Below are positions 25,295 to 34,298 of a stretch of 64,000 bases of DNA, one piece after another. The DNA lies in contig OY776214.1 of the NCBI GenBank assembly GCA_963675425.1, forward strand, positions 3,596,001 to 3,660,000, read 5' to 3'. A program made the position numbers and the translations under genes. Source of the DNA: Sporobacter sp963675425 (lineage in GTDB: Bacteria > Bacillota > Clostridia > Oscillospirales > Oscillospiraceae). The first letter of the stretch is position 1; every line of letters starts with the position of its first letter. The notes under the pieces are model-generated. The model did not search any database. It was given only the letters and a program-made list of their open reading frames with translations, and was not told the DNA's origin.

Positions 25295-26317
25295 TTATTC
25301 TTGATTTCCCCATCGAAATAAACGCGTCGGCGCTGTATCCCGGTAGATAGTCAGAATCTCCTGCGCCAGACGCTCCGGGTTATGCCGCACACGACCGTCG
25401 GCGCAGTCGGCCAATGGCGCTGTAAAACATTCCACGCCAAGCGTTTTAATAGCGTCCTCGTCAAAGACGATAGGGCTGGCCCCTTCCGCCTGATACACCT
25501 CCAGAAGCTCAGCCGACGCAACCGCCGTGTTGACAAGGCACCTGTCAAAAAGCTTTGATGAGGAATGGCTGAACAATTCCCGGATATGATCGGACACCGT
25601 ATAGCCTTCCGTCTCACCCGGCTGGGTCATAATATTGGATATGTAGAGCTTTTGGGCCTTCGTCTTCTCAATTGCTTCGGTAATCCCGCCCACGAGCAGA
25701 TTGGGAATAAGACTTGTATACAGGCTTCCCGGCCCGAGCACAACAAGGTCGGCATCGAGGATGGCCTGCACGCTTTCCTTCAGCGCCGACACAGGCGACG
25801 GGACAATCTGAATGCGCCGGATACGGCAATCCTGCTCTTTTTTAACGCGGTATATGTTGGACTCGCCGAAGACGACGCTGCCGTTTTCAAATTCAGCCAT
25901 GAGCCGAATATCGTCATTGGTGACGGGCAGAACACGTCCCGTGATAGCCAGAACGTCTCCGACCCTCGCGACCGCCTTGTCGAACGACTCCGTAATGCCG
26001 TTCATCGCGGCCAGAAATAAATTGCCGAAGCTCTGCCCCGCCAGATAACCGCTGGAAAAACGGTACGACAGGAGCTTTTCCATCGTCGGCTCGATATTCG
26101 ACAGCGCTAAAATACAGCTTCGTATATCACCCGGAGGCGGCATACTCAGCTCCTCACGCAGCTTGCCGGACCCGCCGCCGTCATCCGTTACGGTAACGAT
26201 CGCCGTAATATTGGCCGTATAGTGCTTAAGACCCCTGAGCATCGTCGACAAGCCAGTCCCGCCGCCGATGCAGGTAATGGCCGGGCTGCGCCCGTCTTGT
26301 TCATAACTTAAATTCAC
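25295..26317 (-). CDS. yvcK: Gluconeogenesis factor / UDP-sugar-binding protein YvcK
   Basis: A CofD-like protein needed in Bacillus for growth on gluconeogenic carbon and for cell-wall homeostasis, where it binds UDP-GlcNAc. The 340-residue chain starts ITCIGGGTGLSTMLRGLK, then VTVTDDGGGSGKLR and LGPGSLYTSLIPNLL, all typical. The ATG at 26317 is the plausible start. It lies between rapZ and whiA, the usual order. Confidence 0.95.
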   Translation of the reverse strand: MNLSYEQDGRSPAITCIGGGTGLSTMLRGLKHYTANITAIVTVTDDGGGSGKLREELSMPPPGDIRSCILALSNIEPTMEKLLSYRFSSGYLAGQSFGNLFLAAMNGITESFDKAVARVGDVLAITGRVLPVTNDDIRLMAEFENGSVVFGESNIYRVKKEQDCRIRRIQIVPSPVSALKESVQAILDADLVVLGPGSLYTSLIPNLLVGGITEAIEKTKAQKLYISNIMTQPGETEGYTVSDHIRELFSHSSSKLFDRCLVNTAVASAELLEVYQAEGASPIVFDEDAIKTLGVECFTAPLADCADGRVRHNPERLAQEILTIYRDTAPTRLFRWGNQE

Positions 26318-26389
26318 ATAAATACCCCGTTTCTCAAGCGGGCCGCTATGAGCCTCCCGCTTCCTTCAGGCCATTATATGAAGCGGTGT

Positions 26390-27250
26390 TCATGATTTGT
26401 CAATATCGCGGTGGCTGCAGTCCACCGAATAGCCGCGCTCGGCCAGAAAATCGGCCAGTGCCTGCGCAACAGCGACGGACCGGTGACGACCGCCGGTGCA
26501 GCCGATGCAGACGACGAGATGGCTTTTTCCTTCCTCGCTATACCACGGTAAAAGGAATGTCATCAGATCGCTGAGCTTCTCAAAAAACACAGTGGACTGC
26601 TCCGGCTCAAACACATAATCGCGGACCGGCTTATCCAGTCCGCTCTGCTGCCGCAGCGGCTCGATATAATACGGATTGCGCAGAAAGCGGACATCAAAGA
26701 CCAGGTCGGCTTCGATTGGGATGCCGTATTTATAACCGAAGGACAAAACGCTTACACTCAGCGCCTTTTCCTCCGGGTCCTTGTTGAAAATTGCAAACAG
26801 TCGGCGCTGGAGCCGACCGAGCGTCAGATCCGTCGTATCGATAATAATGTCGGCTTCCTCGCGTACCGGCGCGAGCATTTTGATCTCCCGCCGAACGGCG
26901 TTTTCCAGATCGCCGCCGTCCGGATCGAGCGGATGGCGCCGCCGCGTCTCCTTATAGCGTTTAACGATTGTGGCAAGCTGCGCCTCGACAAAGATGATTC
27001 GGTGTTCGCAGCCCATGGCGCGCATCTCGTCGAGCGCAACGAACAGCTCGCCGAAATTTTCGACGGCGCGCACGTCCGTTACAAGTGCTACGCGTTCGTA
27101 CCGCCCGCGCGTTGCAAGGCACAGCTCGGCAAACTTTGGCATCAGCGCAACCGGCATATTATCCACACAGTAAAAGTCCATATCCTCCAGGACCGCCGCC
27201 ACGCGGCTTTTACCGGCCCCGGAAAGGCCCGATATAATCAGTATCTCCAT
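26390..27250 (-). CDS. rapZ: RNase adapter / nucleotide-binding protein RapZ
   Basis: A P-loop protein of the RapZ/YvcJ family. In E. coli RapZ directs RNase E to GlmZ; in Firmicutes (YvcJ) the role is less clear. The 286-residue protein shows Walker A GLSGAGKS (8-15), the VDNMPVAL segment and the C-terminal CIGCTGGRHRSVAVA. Located between murB and yvcK, consistent with a cell-envelope/carbon-sensing cluster. Confidence 0.94.
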   Translation of the reverse strand: MEILIISGLSGAGKSRVAAVLEDMDFYCVDNMPVALMPKFAELCLATRGRYERVALVTDVRAVENFGELFVALDEMRAMGCEHRIIFVEAQLATIVKRYKETRRRHPLDPDGGDLENAVRREIKMLAPVREEADIIIDTTDLTLGRLQRRLFAIFNKDPEEKALSVSVLSFGYKYGIPIEADLVFDVRFLRNPYYIEPLRQQSGLDKPVRDYVFEPEQSTVFFEKLSDLMTFLLPWYSEEGKSHLVVCIGCTGGRHRSVAVAQALADFLAERGYSVDCSHRDIDKS

Positions 27251-27325
27251 AATCTCTCTTTTCCCTCACGTCAGGCTGTCCCACGACCTGCACCCTATAA
27301 ACGGGCAATACTTTAATATCTGTTA

Positions 27326-28246
27326 TTAATTCCCGGCCCGAATAATTTTAACCTCGGGCTCCAGCTCGATTCCCGTCCGTTTTAAAACCGTCTCCCGCAC
27401 ATGCTCAAAAACAGCCAGGACGTCAGAAAACGTCGCGCCTCCCAGATTGACGACAAAGCCGGCGTGCTTTTCTGAGACGGCTGCGCCGCCGACAGTAAAG
27501 CCCTTGAGCCCCGCCTCGTCGATGAGCGCCGCGGCGTAGCCGCCTACCGGCCGTTTAAACGCGCTGCCCGCACTCGGCAGGTTCAGCGGCTGGCTGTCGC
27601 GGCGTTTCCGTGCCAGTCTATCCATCCTGTCCCGAATCTCGCGTGGGTCGCCCTCGCTAAGACGCAGGACGGACTGCACAACGGTTTCACCCCCGCCGAA
27701 AAAACGGCTGTGCCGGTAAGAAAATTCATGCTCGCCGCCCACGGTGACGCGCCGCGTCCCATCCGGAAGGACTGAAACCGTCCCGGTGATGATGCCGCCC
27801 ATTTCGCCGCCGTAAGCGCCGGCGTTCATGATGACGGCGCCGCCGAGCGTGCCCGGTATGCCGTGGGCAAACTCGAGGCCGGACAGTCCGCGCTCCTGCG
27901 CGTAAACGGCAAGCCGCGCAAGTGTCACGCCACATTCCGCCGTTATTTCAAGTTCCCCGGTCTGTTGGATATCCGTCAAGCCGCCGTGCGTCTTTATGAC
28001 AATTAAGTTCAGCTCACCATCCTCAACGAGCAGGTTGGTCCCGTTGCCGACAACGAGCGGCATTATCCCGAGCCGGTGTGTCAGACGGCGCAGGACTGCC
28101 AGCTCCTCCCCAGATTTCGGGAAAAACATGGCCGCGGCGCGCCCGCCAATTTTAAAGGATGTGTGATCTTTCATCGGTTCGCCGAGACGGACATCCGCCT
28201 CGGGCAGCTGGCTTCGAATCATCGTAATCGCAGCGGTCAAATCCAT
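27326..28246 (-). CDS. murB: UDP-N-acetylenolpyruvoylglucosamine reductase
   Basis: FAD- and NADPH-dependent reduction giving UDP-MurNAc for peptidoglycan. The 306-residue protein has the FAD-binding HTSFKIGGRA and GNGTNLLV, NAGAYGGEMG, the catalytic Ser in SAGSAFKRP and Glu in EPEVKII. The start is ATG at 28246 with GAGGTAG upstream; a TTG at 28264 is less likely. Placed between hprK and rapZ. Confidence 0.95.
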   Translation of the reverse strand: MDLTAAITMIRSQLPEADVRLGEPMKDHTSFKIGGRAAAMFFPKSGEELAVLRRLTHRLGIMPLVVGNGTNLLVEDGELNLIVIKTHGGLTDIQQTGELEITAECGVTLARLAVYAQERGLSGLEFAHGIPGTLGGAVIMNAGAYGGEMGGIITGTVSVLPDGTRRVTVGGEHEFSYRHSRFFGGGETVVQSVLRLSEGDPREIRDRMDRLARKRRDSQPLNLPSAGSAFKRPVGGYAAALIDEAGLKGFTVGGAAVSEKHAGFVVNLGGATFSDVLAVFEHVRETVLKRTGIELEPEVKIIRAGN

Positions 28247-28304
28247 ATTGATGCTACCTCGCAAGGTTACAGTTTCATTCTCTATAGGCCGTGCGTTTAA
28301 CTCT

Positions 28305-29243
28305 TTAACCCTTCAACTGCTCATCAAAATGCGCGTTGATCTGGCGCGTAAACTCAAGCGCCGCGTTGTAGCCCATAAACTTCTGCCGCTGATTCATCGC
28401 GGCAACCTCCAGTATAACCGCAAGGTTGCGCCCCGGCTTAACCGGTATGGATACCGACGAGACGTCGACACCTAAAATCGTCGTCTTCTGCTGGTTGATC
28501 CCGAGCCGGTCATACAGCATGCCCTCACGCCAAGGCTCCAGGTTTACAACGAGATGGATATTCTGCCGCGCTTTAACAGCGCCGACGCCAAAAATCTGGC
28601 GCACGTCTATAACGCCGATGCCGCGCAGCTCAACATAATGCCGGATGAGCTCGGGCGCGGTGCCTTCAAGCGTGTCGGCCACAGCCTTGATTTCTACGGC
28701 GTCGTCGGCGATGAGCCGGTGGCCGCGTTTTAAAAGCTCAATGGCGGCTTCGCTTTTGCCGACGCCGCTTTCGCCCAGCAGCAAGAGCCCCAGCCCGTAA
28801 ACCTCCACCAGCACGCCGTGACGCGTGACGCGGGGCGCGAGCGCCATTTTGATGATCCGTATGACGTCGGACATAACGGCCGACGTGCCCTTGCTGGTGG
28901 CAAAGACGGACACGTCGTACTTTTCCGCCGCATCGAGAAATTCCGGCATCAGCTCCGCGTCATGGCAGACGATGACGGCCGGCATTTTTTTCGACATTAA
29001 AAAGTCGACTTTTTCCCGCCGTTCCTCAGCGGTGAATTTACGCAGGAACGCCGTTTCCATCTGGCCGACGAGCTGGACGCGAGCCGGCTCAAAATAGTCG
29101 TAAAAGCCGGCCAGCTGCAGTCCGGGGCGGTGTACGTCGCCCGTTTTAATGAGGACCTGTTCATAATCCGACGAAGGATAAATAATATCCAGCTTGAGTT
29201 CTTCCACCAGTGTCCTCAGCTTATAGCTGTAAGCCTGATCCAT
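28305..29243 (-). CDS. hprK: HPr kinase/phosphorylase
   Basis: Phosphorylates and dephosphorylates HPr on Ser46, the switch for carbon catabolite control in Firmicutes. The 312-residue protein has the Walker A GESGVGKSE in its C-terminal half and the family signature ELRGIGVIDV. The ATG at 29243 follows GGGAGG. It is first in the hprK-murB-rapZ-yvcK-whiA unit and has a good promoter upstream. Confidence 0.96.
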   Translation of the reverse strand: MDQAYSYKLRTLVEELKLDIIYPSSDYEQVLIKTGDVHRPGLQLAGFYDYFEPARVQLVGQMETAFLRKFTAEERREKVDFLMSKKMPAVIVCHDAELMPEFLDAAEKYDVSVFATSKGTSAVMSDVIRIIKMALAPRVTRHGVLVEVYGLGLLLLGESGVGKSEAAIELLKRGHRLIADDAVEIKAVADTLEGTAPELIRHYVELRGIGVIDVRQIFGVGAVKARQNIHLVVNLEPWREGMLYDRLGINQQKTTILGVDVSSVSIPVKPGRNLAVILEVAAMNQRQKFMGYNAALEFTRQINAHFDEQLKG

Positions 29244-29285
29244 AATGGCCTCCCGCCTGTACATTTAGGTTAGTTTACTGCTTCG

Positions 29286-29314
29286 ATTGTATACAAATTT
29301 GCCGTTATTTGCAA
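29286..29314 (-). promoter_or_regulatory. Promoter of the hprK-murB-rapZ-yvcK-whiA cluster
   Basis: TTGCAA (29309-29314), 17-nt spacer and TACAAT (29286-29291) on the minus strand, about 40 nt before hprK. Confidence 0.7.
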
Positions 29315-29444
29315 GGCTTTTATCAGCCCTGTACGAAACTCGTACCATTAATTTTAATTTCGCTATTGCTTTTTCCGAGCGCATCTGTTACTATTATAAA
29401 GCTGTTTTCAAACAGTAAAAAGCACACGCAAGGAGGTGCAGCAG

Positions 29445-29633
29445 ATGGCCAAGTGCGAGATTTGCGGCAAGGGCGTTTCTTTTGGAATCCAAGTCAGCCA
29501 CTCACACAGGCGCACAAACAGGACATGGAAACCGAATGTTAAGAGGGTGTCGGCAGTTATTAACGGCACGCCGCGCCATGTTTACGTTTGTACCCGGTGC
29601 CTCCGCAGCGGCAAGGTAACGCGCGCAGTGTGA
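29445..29633 (+). CDS. rpmB: Large ribosomal subunit protein bL28
   Basis: A 62-residue ribosomal protein with the start MAKCEICGKGV and two CxxC pairs (CEIC and CTRC), the zinc-binding C+ form of L28. The ATG at 29445 follows AAGGAGGTG. Single gene followed by its own terminator. Confidence 0.96.
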   Translation: MAKCEICGKGVSFGIQVSHSHRRTNRTWKPNVKRVSAVINGTPRHVYVCTRCLRSGKVTRAV

Positions 29634-29652
29634 CGTAAAAACAAAATCCGGT

Positions 29653-29684
29653 GCTCACAGCTCTGCGCTGTGAGCATGATTTTT
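29653..29684 (+). terminator. Terminator of rpmB
   Basis: Stem GCTCACAGC/GCTGTGAGC (29653-29661 and 29667-29675), followed by ATGATTTTTA. Confidence 0.8.
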
Positions 29685-29797
29685 ATATGCGATAAATTTT
29701 GCTGTTAACGTAAACAAAGAGACTTATTCCGGTTCTGCCTGACTCGTTTCTATTGGGCGGCGAGCTGGAGATGAAATAATTTTGGAGGCACGAACCT

Positions 29798-30544
29798 ATG
29801 AAAATCGGCATTATCGGCTTCGGTAATCTCGGCCATTCCCTGGCGGAAGGCCTTTTAAAATCCGGTACGCCCGGACAGGACATCTGCGTATGCGACGCAT
29901 CGCCCGACGTACTGAAGCGGGCGTCCGATACGTACGGTCTGAATGTCACCAGCGATATTAACACCGCTTTACAAAGCTCCGAGGTCATTTTCTTTGTCAT
30001 TAAAAGCTATGTCTTTGACGAACTGGCTCCGATCATTGACCGGTCACTTTTAACAGGTAAAACCGTCGTGAGCTTTATGGCCGGTATGACATTCGAGAAG
30101 ATTATTGCCAAGATCGGCGAGGTTGAGCTCGTGCGCGGCATGCCGTCTTTGGCCATTGCCGTATGCGACGGCGTCGTCGGATACACCAAAGCGCCCGCGC
30201 CGGTCGCCGAGCTGTTTCATAAGCTTGGGTACGCGTTTGAGGTCGCACCCGGCGAGATTGAGAAGGTCATGGCCTTTTCCTCGTGCGGACTCGGCTTTGC
30301 GGCTTATCTCATCGACGCGTTTGCCGCCGCCGGCGAGAAGATGGGCTTTGACCCGGAAGCCTGCGAAAAGATCGCCGCGCAGACCTTTAAAAACGCCGTT
30401 GACCGGGGTGACTATAAAAACACCGTCAAGTCTGTGGCCACAAAGGGCGGTGCGACAGAGCAGGGTGTTTTGCATATGGATGCCTCAAATGTTTACGGCA
30501 TCGTCGCCGACGCGGTGCAAAAGGCGTACGACAAGATGAAATAA
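29798..30544 (+). CDS. proC: Pyrroline-5-carboxylate reductase
   Basis: Last step of proline synthesis, reduction of pyrroline-5-carboxylate with NAD(P)H. The 248-residue protein has the dinucleotide motif IGFGNLG (6-12), RGMPSLAIAV and a C-terminal helical domain with ATKGGATEQGVLHMD, the ProC signature. It is slightly shorter than usual (about 270) but complete. TTTGGAGG precedes the ATG. No proA or proB is nearby. Confidence 0.92.
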   Translation: MKIGIIGFGNLGHSLAEGLLKSGTPGQDICVCDASPDVLKRASDTYGLNVTSDINTALQSSEVIFFVIKSYVFDELAPIIDRSLLTGKTVVSFMAGMTFEKIIAKIGEVELVRGMPSLAIAVCDGVVGYTKAPAPVAELFHKLGYAFEVAPGEIEKVMAFSSCGLGFAAYLIDAFAAAGEKMGFDPEACEKIAAQTFKNAVDRGDYKNTVKSVATKGGATEQGVLHMDASNVYGIVADAVQKAYDKMK

Positions 30545-30557
30545 GCTACATTTTGAT

Positions 30558-30592
30558 AAAGGGCGGGATGAATGTCATCCCGCCCTTTTTTA
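30558..30592 (+). terminator. Terminator of proC
   Basis: GGGCGGGATGA and its complement (30561-30585, 3-nt loop), with AAA before and TTTTTT after; can act on both strands, so it may also end the convergent glycyl radical enzyme gene. Confidence 0.9.
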
Positions 30593-30652
30593 TCGTCTAA
30601 GGGAGACAAGCGCCTTATTTTGACCGTCTCTCTTAGGCATAATCGCTCTATT

Positions 30653-33070
30653 TTATCGTATCAGCTGCTCCGTCCGGCTGATCAGATCATCCTGCAGCGA
30701 GCTGTCGAGCTCGACAAAATAGGCTGAGAAGCCGGCGATACGGATGACGAGGTTTTGATGCTTATCCGGGTCGGACTGCGCCTCGCGCAGCGTTTCCCCG
30801 CCGACGACGTTATACTGGATATGCATGCCGCCCAAATCAAAATACGTTTCGACGAGCTGCCGCAGCTTTATCGCCCCCTCTTCCCCGGCCACCGTCGCGG
30901 GATGAAACTTCATATTCAGAAGCGTCCCGTTACGAAACGTCGCGTGATTGATGGACGACACGGACTTTAAAACAGCTGCCGGACCGTTTTTGTCGAGCCC
31001 CTGCTTCGGGGAGACGCCTTCGGCGAGGGCTTCCCGCGCTTTACGTCCGTCGGGTGTGGCCCACGTGCGTTTGCCGTTAATGACATGCGTCGATACAGGA
31101 TAAATGCCGACCTGCCAATTGTTGCCCCGGTCGCTGGTGCCTTTTAAGAACTCAGAAGCGAATATCTCCATGGATTCCCGTGCGATTTCGTCGACGTACA
31201 CAACGTCGTTGCCGTAGCGCGGCACGTCGTTTAATATTCTTTGCCGGAGCGACTCATAGCCCTCCCAGTCAGCCATAAGCGCGTCGTACAGCTCGCGTGC
31301 CGACACAAGCTTTTTGTCATACACGGCGTACTTGATGACGGCCAGGCTGTCAACGACGTTGGCGCAGCCGACACCGGACGCGCCGTTGGAGTTGTATTTT
31401 GCCCCGCCGTACATGACATCCCTTCCGGATTCCATGCACCCGTCCATCGTTGCCGAGGCGGCGATCAGCGGCATCTTGTCACGCATGACGAGCCAGAACA
31501 GGTTTGACATGGAGATGTGCCAGTTGACATAGTACTCAACATGCTTTTTATAAGCCGCCATCACCTCGTCAAAGCTCTTGTAATCGTACAGATAACCCGT
31601 CCCGAAGCCGGAATCCTCACCAGTCAGCGGGTTTTTGCCGTTGTTAATGAGCATAGTGATGATGTTTCCCATGTTCAGGTACGTGGCGCGGCCAAGGCCG
31701 CCGCAGGCCGGGAAATCATTGCCGGCACCGGCCGGCTCGACGCAGCCGATAATACAGTAATCGCGCGCGTCCTCGATGGTAAAGCCGCGCTCCAAAAGCG
31801 TCGGAATGATGATGTCGTCGTTTTGAAGCGTGGGGATACCGCCCACCTGCTTTGTGCAGGCAATGGCCGCCTCCCACAGCTCCGCCGGCGTATCTTTATG
31901 GATACGAAGCGACAGCGGCGGCTCATGCAGATGCAGCCGGCCCATGGCCTGCAGCATCAGGTATGATACGTCGTTCGTGGCGTCGTTGCCGTCACGGTCC
32001 ACGCCGCCGAGGGACATGTGCTGGCCCGACGTGTATCCGCCGGAGTTTACGGCCGCCGCCGTGGTCTTCAAAACAACCGCTTCGGAGATTTTCAAAAAGA
32101 AGCAATCGATAATCTCCTGCGCCTGTTCAAGCGTTGTTGTGCCCGCCTCCAGCTCCTTTTTCAGAAGCGGATACGTATACTGGTCAAACCGGCCAAGCGT
32201 CAGGCCGTGCATCTGGCCGTCAAAGCACAGCGTCAGATGGTAGATAAGCGTGGCCTGTACCGCCTCGTAAAACGTACGGGCCGGATATTCGATGATATGG
32301 TCGAGGGAATTGGCCATCCTGTTGAGCTCGGCCTTTCGCTCGTCTGAAAATTTATCAAGCGCCGACAGGCGACGGCATTCGGCGGCATAGCGTTTGCTTA
32401 AAAGCATTACAGCGTCGCAATAGATGACGACAGCCCTGTAAAACAGGTGCTTTTCGGCGTCCCCCTGGAACATACGCCCATTCATCTCACGCAGCTTTTC
32501 CTGCGCCTCGGCTTTAATGGCGGCAAAACCCTTATGTACGGCTTTTGAATAATTGGCGGAGAAATGGCCGATGGGATTTCCGCCGGTCCCCGTTCGGTTA
32601 AACGGCAGGATTTTGGCCGATTCGACGGGATAAAACTCGTCGGGGATAACGGCGTCGCACAGCGCGCCGAGGCACCGGTCGTTCCAGTATTCCTCAATCG
32701 AGCACATGTACGCGGCGTCCTCATCGGAAATCTCGTTATATTCCTCATACGCGCGGCGACTGTAAAACTGGCCGCTTTTAAGCTCCTCAACCATCCATTT
32801 AACCCCGCCGTACTCGGGATTGGTCGTCGAGCCGCGGAATGTGGGCGCCTGGTTGCCGACAATAAGGTCGTCGTCGCCGACGACTAGCGTCATCTGCTTG
32901 CAAATGGCATACATGCATTTGGCCCGCTTGAGAATCGGATGCTCCGTCTCGTGGGCTTTATAAAACTCCGTGATGATCCGGGGGCGTTCACTTGAAAAGC
33001 GCGGCGTTGTCTGCCTGTATTGATCGCGTATACGCAAAACGCGTGCATTCACTGGCGAAAATGTAAACAT
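30653..33070 (-). CDS. Glycyl radical enzyme (pyruvate formate-lyase superfamily), substrate unknown
   Basis: An 805-residue glycyl radical enzyme. The thiyl Cys443 and partner Glu445 lie in IGCVEP, and the radical Gly780 in RIAGFSAYF near the C-terminus. CxE is typical of dehydratases, lyases and decarboxylases of this superfamily (glycerol/diol dehydratase, choline lyase, hydroxyproline dehydratase and others) and not of pyruvate formate-lyase itself, which has adjacent cysteines. Substrate cannot be assigned. No radical-SAM activase is in the window, although such enzymes need one and it is usually adjacent. GGAGAG precedes the ATG at 33070; a TTGATT-N17-TATAAT promoter lies just upstream. 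Confidence 0.9.
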   Translation of the reverse strand: MFTFSPVNARVLRIRDQYRQTTPRFSSERPRIITEFYKAHETEHPILKRAKCMYAICKQMTLVVGDDDLIVGNQAPTFRGSTTNPEYGGVKWMVEELKSGQFYSRRAYEEYNEISDEDAAYMCSIEEYWNDRCLGALCDAVIPDEFYPVESAKILPFNRTGTGGNPIGHFSANYSKAVHKGFAAIKAEAQEKLREMNGRMFQGDAEKHLFYRAVVIYCDAVMLLSKRYAAECRRLSALDKFSDERKAELNRMANSLDHIIEYPARTFYEAVQATLIYHLTLCFDGQMHGLTLGRFDQYTYPLLKKELEAGTTTLEQAQEIIDCFFLKISEAVVLKTTAAAVNSGGYTSGQHMSLGGVDRDGNDATNDVSYLMLQAMGRLHLHEPPLSLRIHKDTPAELWEAAIACTKQVGGIPTLQNDDIIIPTLLERGFTIEDARDYCIIGCVEPAGAGNDFPACGGLGRATYLNMGNIITMLINNGKNPLTGEDSGFGTGYLYDYKSFDEVMAAYKKHVEYYVNWHISMSNLFWLVMRDKMPLIAASATMDGCMESGRDVMYGGAKYNSNGASGVGCANVVDSLAVIKYAVYDKKLVSARELYDALMADWEGYESLRQRILNDVPRYGNDVVYVDEIARESMEIFASEFLKGTSDRGNNWQVGIYPVSTHVINGKRTWATPDGRKAREALAEGVSPKQGLDKNGPAAVLKSVSSINHATFRNGTLLNMKFHPATVAGEEGAIKLRQLVETYFDLGGMHIQYNVVGGETLREAQSDPDKHQNLVIRIAGFSAYFVELDSSLQDDLISRTEQLIR

Positions 33071-33107
33071 AGGCTCTCCTTTTCCAAGCATTTTACTATT
33101 ATATTTT

Positions 33108-33136
33108 ATTATAGTTAACTCAGGCCCGTAAATCAA
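33108..33136 (-). promoter_or_regulatory. Promoter of the glycyl radical enzyme gene
   Basis: TTGATT (33131-33136), 17-nt spacer and perfect TATAAT (33108-33113) on the minus strand. Confidence 0.75.
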
Positions 33137-33146
33137 CCGCATGAGC

Positions 33147-33194
33147 GGCTGAAAAAGCGAATACCCGCAACTGCGGGTATTCGCTTTTTCAGCC
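33147..33194 (-). terminator. Long perfect hairpin, terminator of the MBL-fold gene
   Basis: Two 23-nt perfectly complementary arms (33147-33169 and 33172-33194) with almost no spacer. The arms contain AAAAA/TTTTT blocks, so it can terminate in either direction. It lies between the MBL-fold gene and the next promoter. Confidence 0.75.
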
Positions 33195-33236
33195 TGGTAT
33201 AATCAAAGCTTCTCAGTGCCTTTTATCAGTGCAGTC

Positions 33237-33950
33237 TCAGGTCTGAACGCCTTTATGTTTTAATTCTTTTTTGACCGTTTCCGCAAATTCACGGCGATGA
33301 ACGGGCTGGCCGTGGGCGGGGCAAAACCATTGGGCCGGCGTCTCAAGCAGCAACGCCCAGGATTTCTCTAGTAAAGCGACATCGTCGGCAAAGGGCGGAT
33401 ATTTATTGCCGAGTATATTAAAGACGCAGTCTCCAACGAGAGCTACCCGGCCTCCGACGATAAACGAAACGCTGTCATCCGTATGGCCGGGCGTCTTTAG
33501 CATTTCCGCAAACTCCCCCAGATACAAGCCGGCTGTTTCACAGGTGTACGGCTGCACATCCGGGCATGGCTCAAATAAGTCGATTTTCAAGAAAGGAAGA
33601 GCATGCTCTAAAAAGATAATAAATTTGCCCAAAGGGCGCGTACCTTTTGGCAAAACGCATCGTCCTTCTTTCACAGGGGCCACACCTCTTTCATCAATAA
33701 AAACAGGGCAGCCGAAAATATCCCCAAAATACTGCGCGTTGGCCGTATGGTCTGAATGGCTGTGGGTGAGAAAAATCGCGTCCAGCTTTTCCACACCGGA
33801 CTCGCGCAGGCTTTTTTCAAGTTTGACGCGCTCGGCGGGCACGCTGGTGTCTATCAGGACATGTTTTCCCGCGCGCGAAACGATATAGCAGGCGCACCGG
33901 CTTGTTTTCGTCCGGATAACCCGGTAACCGTTATAATCGTCAATGAACAC
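33237..33950 (-). CDS. Metallo-beta-lactamase-fold hydrolase
   Basis: A 237-residue MBL-fold protein with the metal motif THSHSDH (HxHxDH), a later His in TPGHTDD, Asp in GDCVF and a final His in CPAHGQP. The metal set is complete, so it is probably an active hydrolase of the glyoxalase II-like group. The substrate is not evident, and neighbours give no clue. Confidence 0.87.
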   Translation of the reverse strand: MFIDDYNGYRVIRTKTSRCACYIVSRAGKHVLIDTSVPAERVKLEKSLRESGVEKLDAIFLTHSHSDHTANAQYFGDIFGCPVFIDERGVAPVKEGRCVLPKGTRPLGKFIIFLEHALPFLKIDLFEPCPDVQPYTCETAGLYLGEFAEMLKTPGHTDDSVSFIVGGRVALVGDCVFNILGNKYPPFADDVALLEKSWALLLETPAQWFCPAHGQPVHRREFAETVKKELKHKGVQT

Positions 33951-34000
33951 TCTTCACCCCTCCGAACTTTCAGAGCATCACGTATAACTTCCAAGCGTAC

Positions 34001-34084
34001 TTACAGCTCGATTCCCAGAACATTCTTGACGATGATGCCGACGACGAAGGATATCGCCGCCATACCCAGGCTGATGCCGGCCAT
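34001..34084 (-). CDS. Candidate small hydrophobic peptide
   Basis: In the 348-nt stretch between the MBL-fold gene and the helicase terminator, a 27-codon frame starts MAGISLGMAAISFVVGII and ends KNVLGIEL. It could form one membrane helix with a short charged tail. GGAG lies 10 nt before the ATG. I recognise no family and the call rests only on composition and a weak ribosome site; it may be a gene remnant. Confidence 0.3.
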   Translation of the reverse strand: MAGISLGMAAISFVVGIIVKNVLGIEL

Positions 34085-34242
34085 CGTCAGAACGCTCCGC
34101 TGGAATAAGCGTTCTTGGCCACGGCCAGATCATAATTATCCGCTTGCAGTTGCTAAAAGGCACTTGCTTTTAGTTTATTATATCGTCACAGGCAAAACAT
34201 TACAAGCAATATTATCCGTTTAAATCCAAATGCTGCGCATCA

Positions 34243-34272
34243 AAAAGCCGACTGCATATGCAATCGGCTTTT
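34243..34272 (-). terminator. Terminator of the DEAD-box helicase gene
   Basis: AAAAGCCGA and TCGGCTTTT arms with a 12-nt loop; T-runs on both strands. Confidence 0.8.
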
Positions 34273-34298
34273 GATATATTATTGCGGGTTCGGCAATG

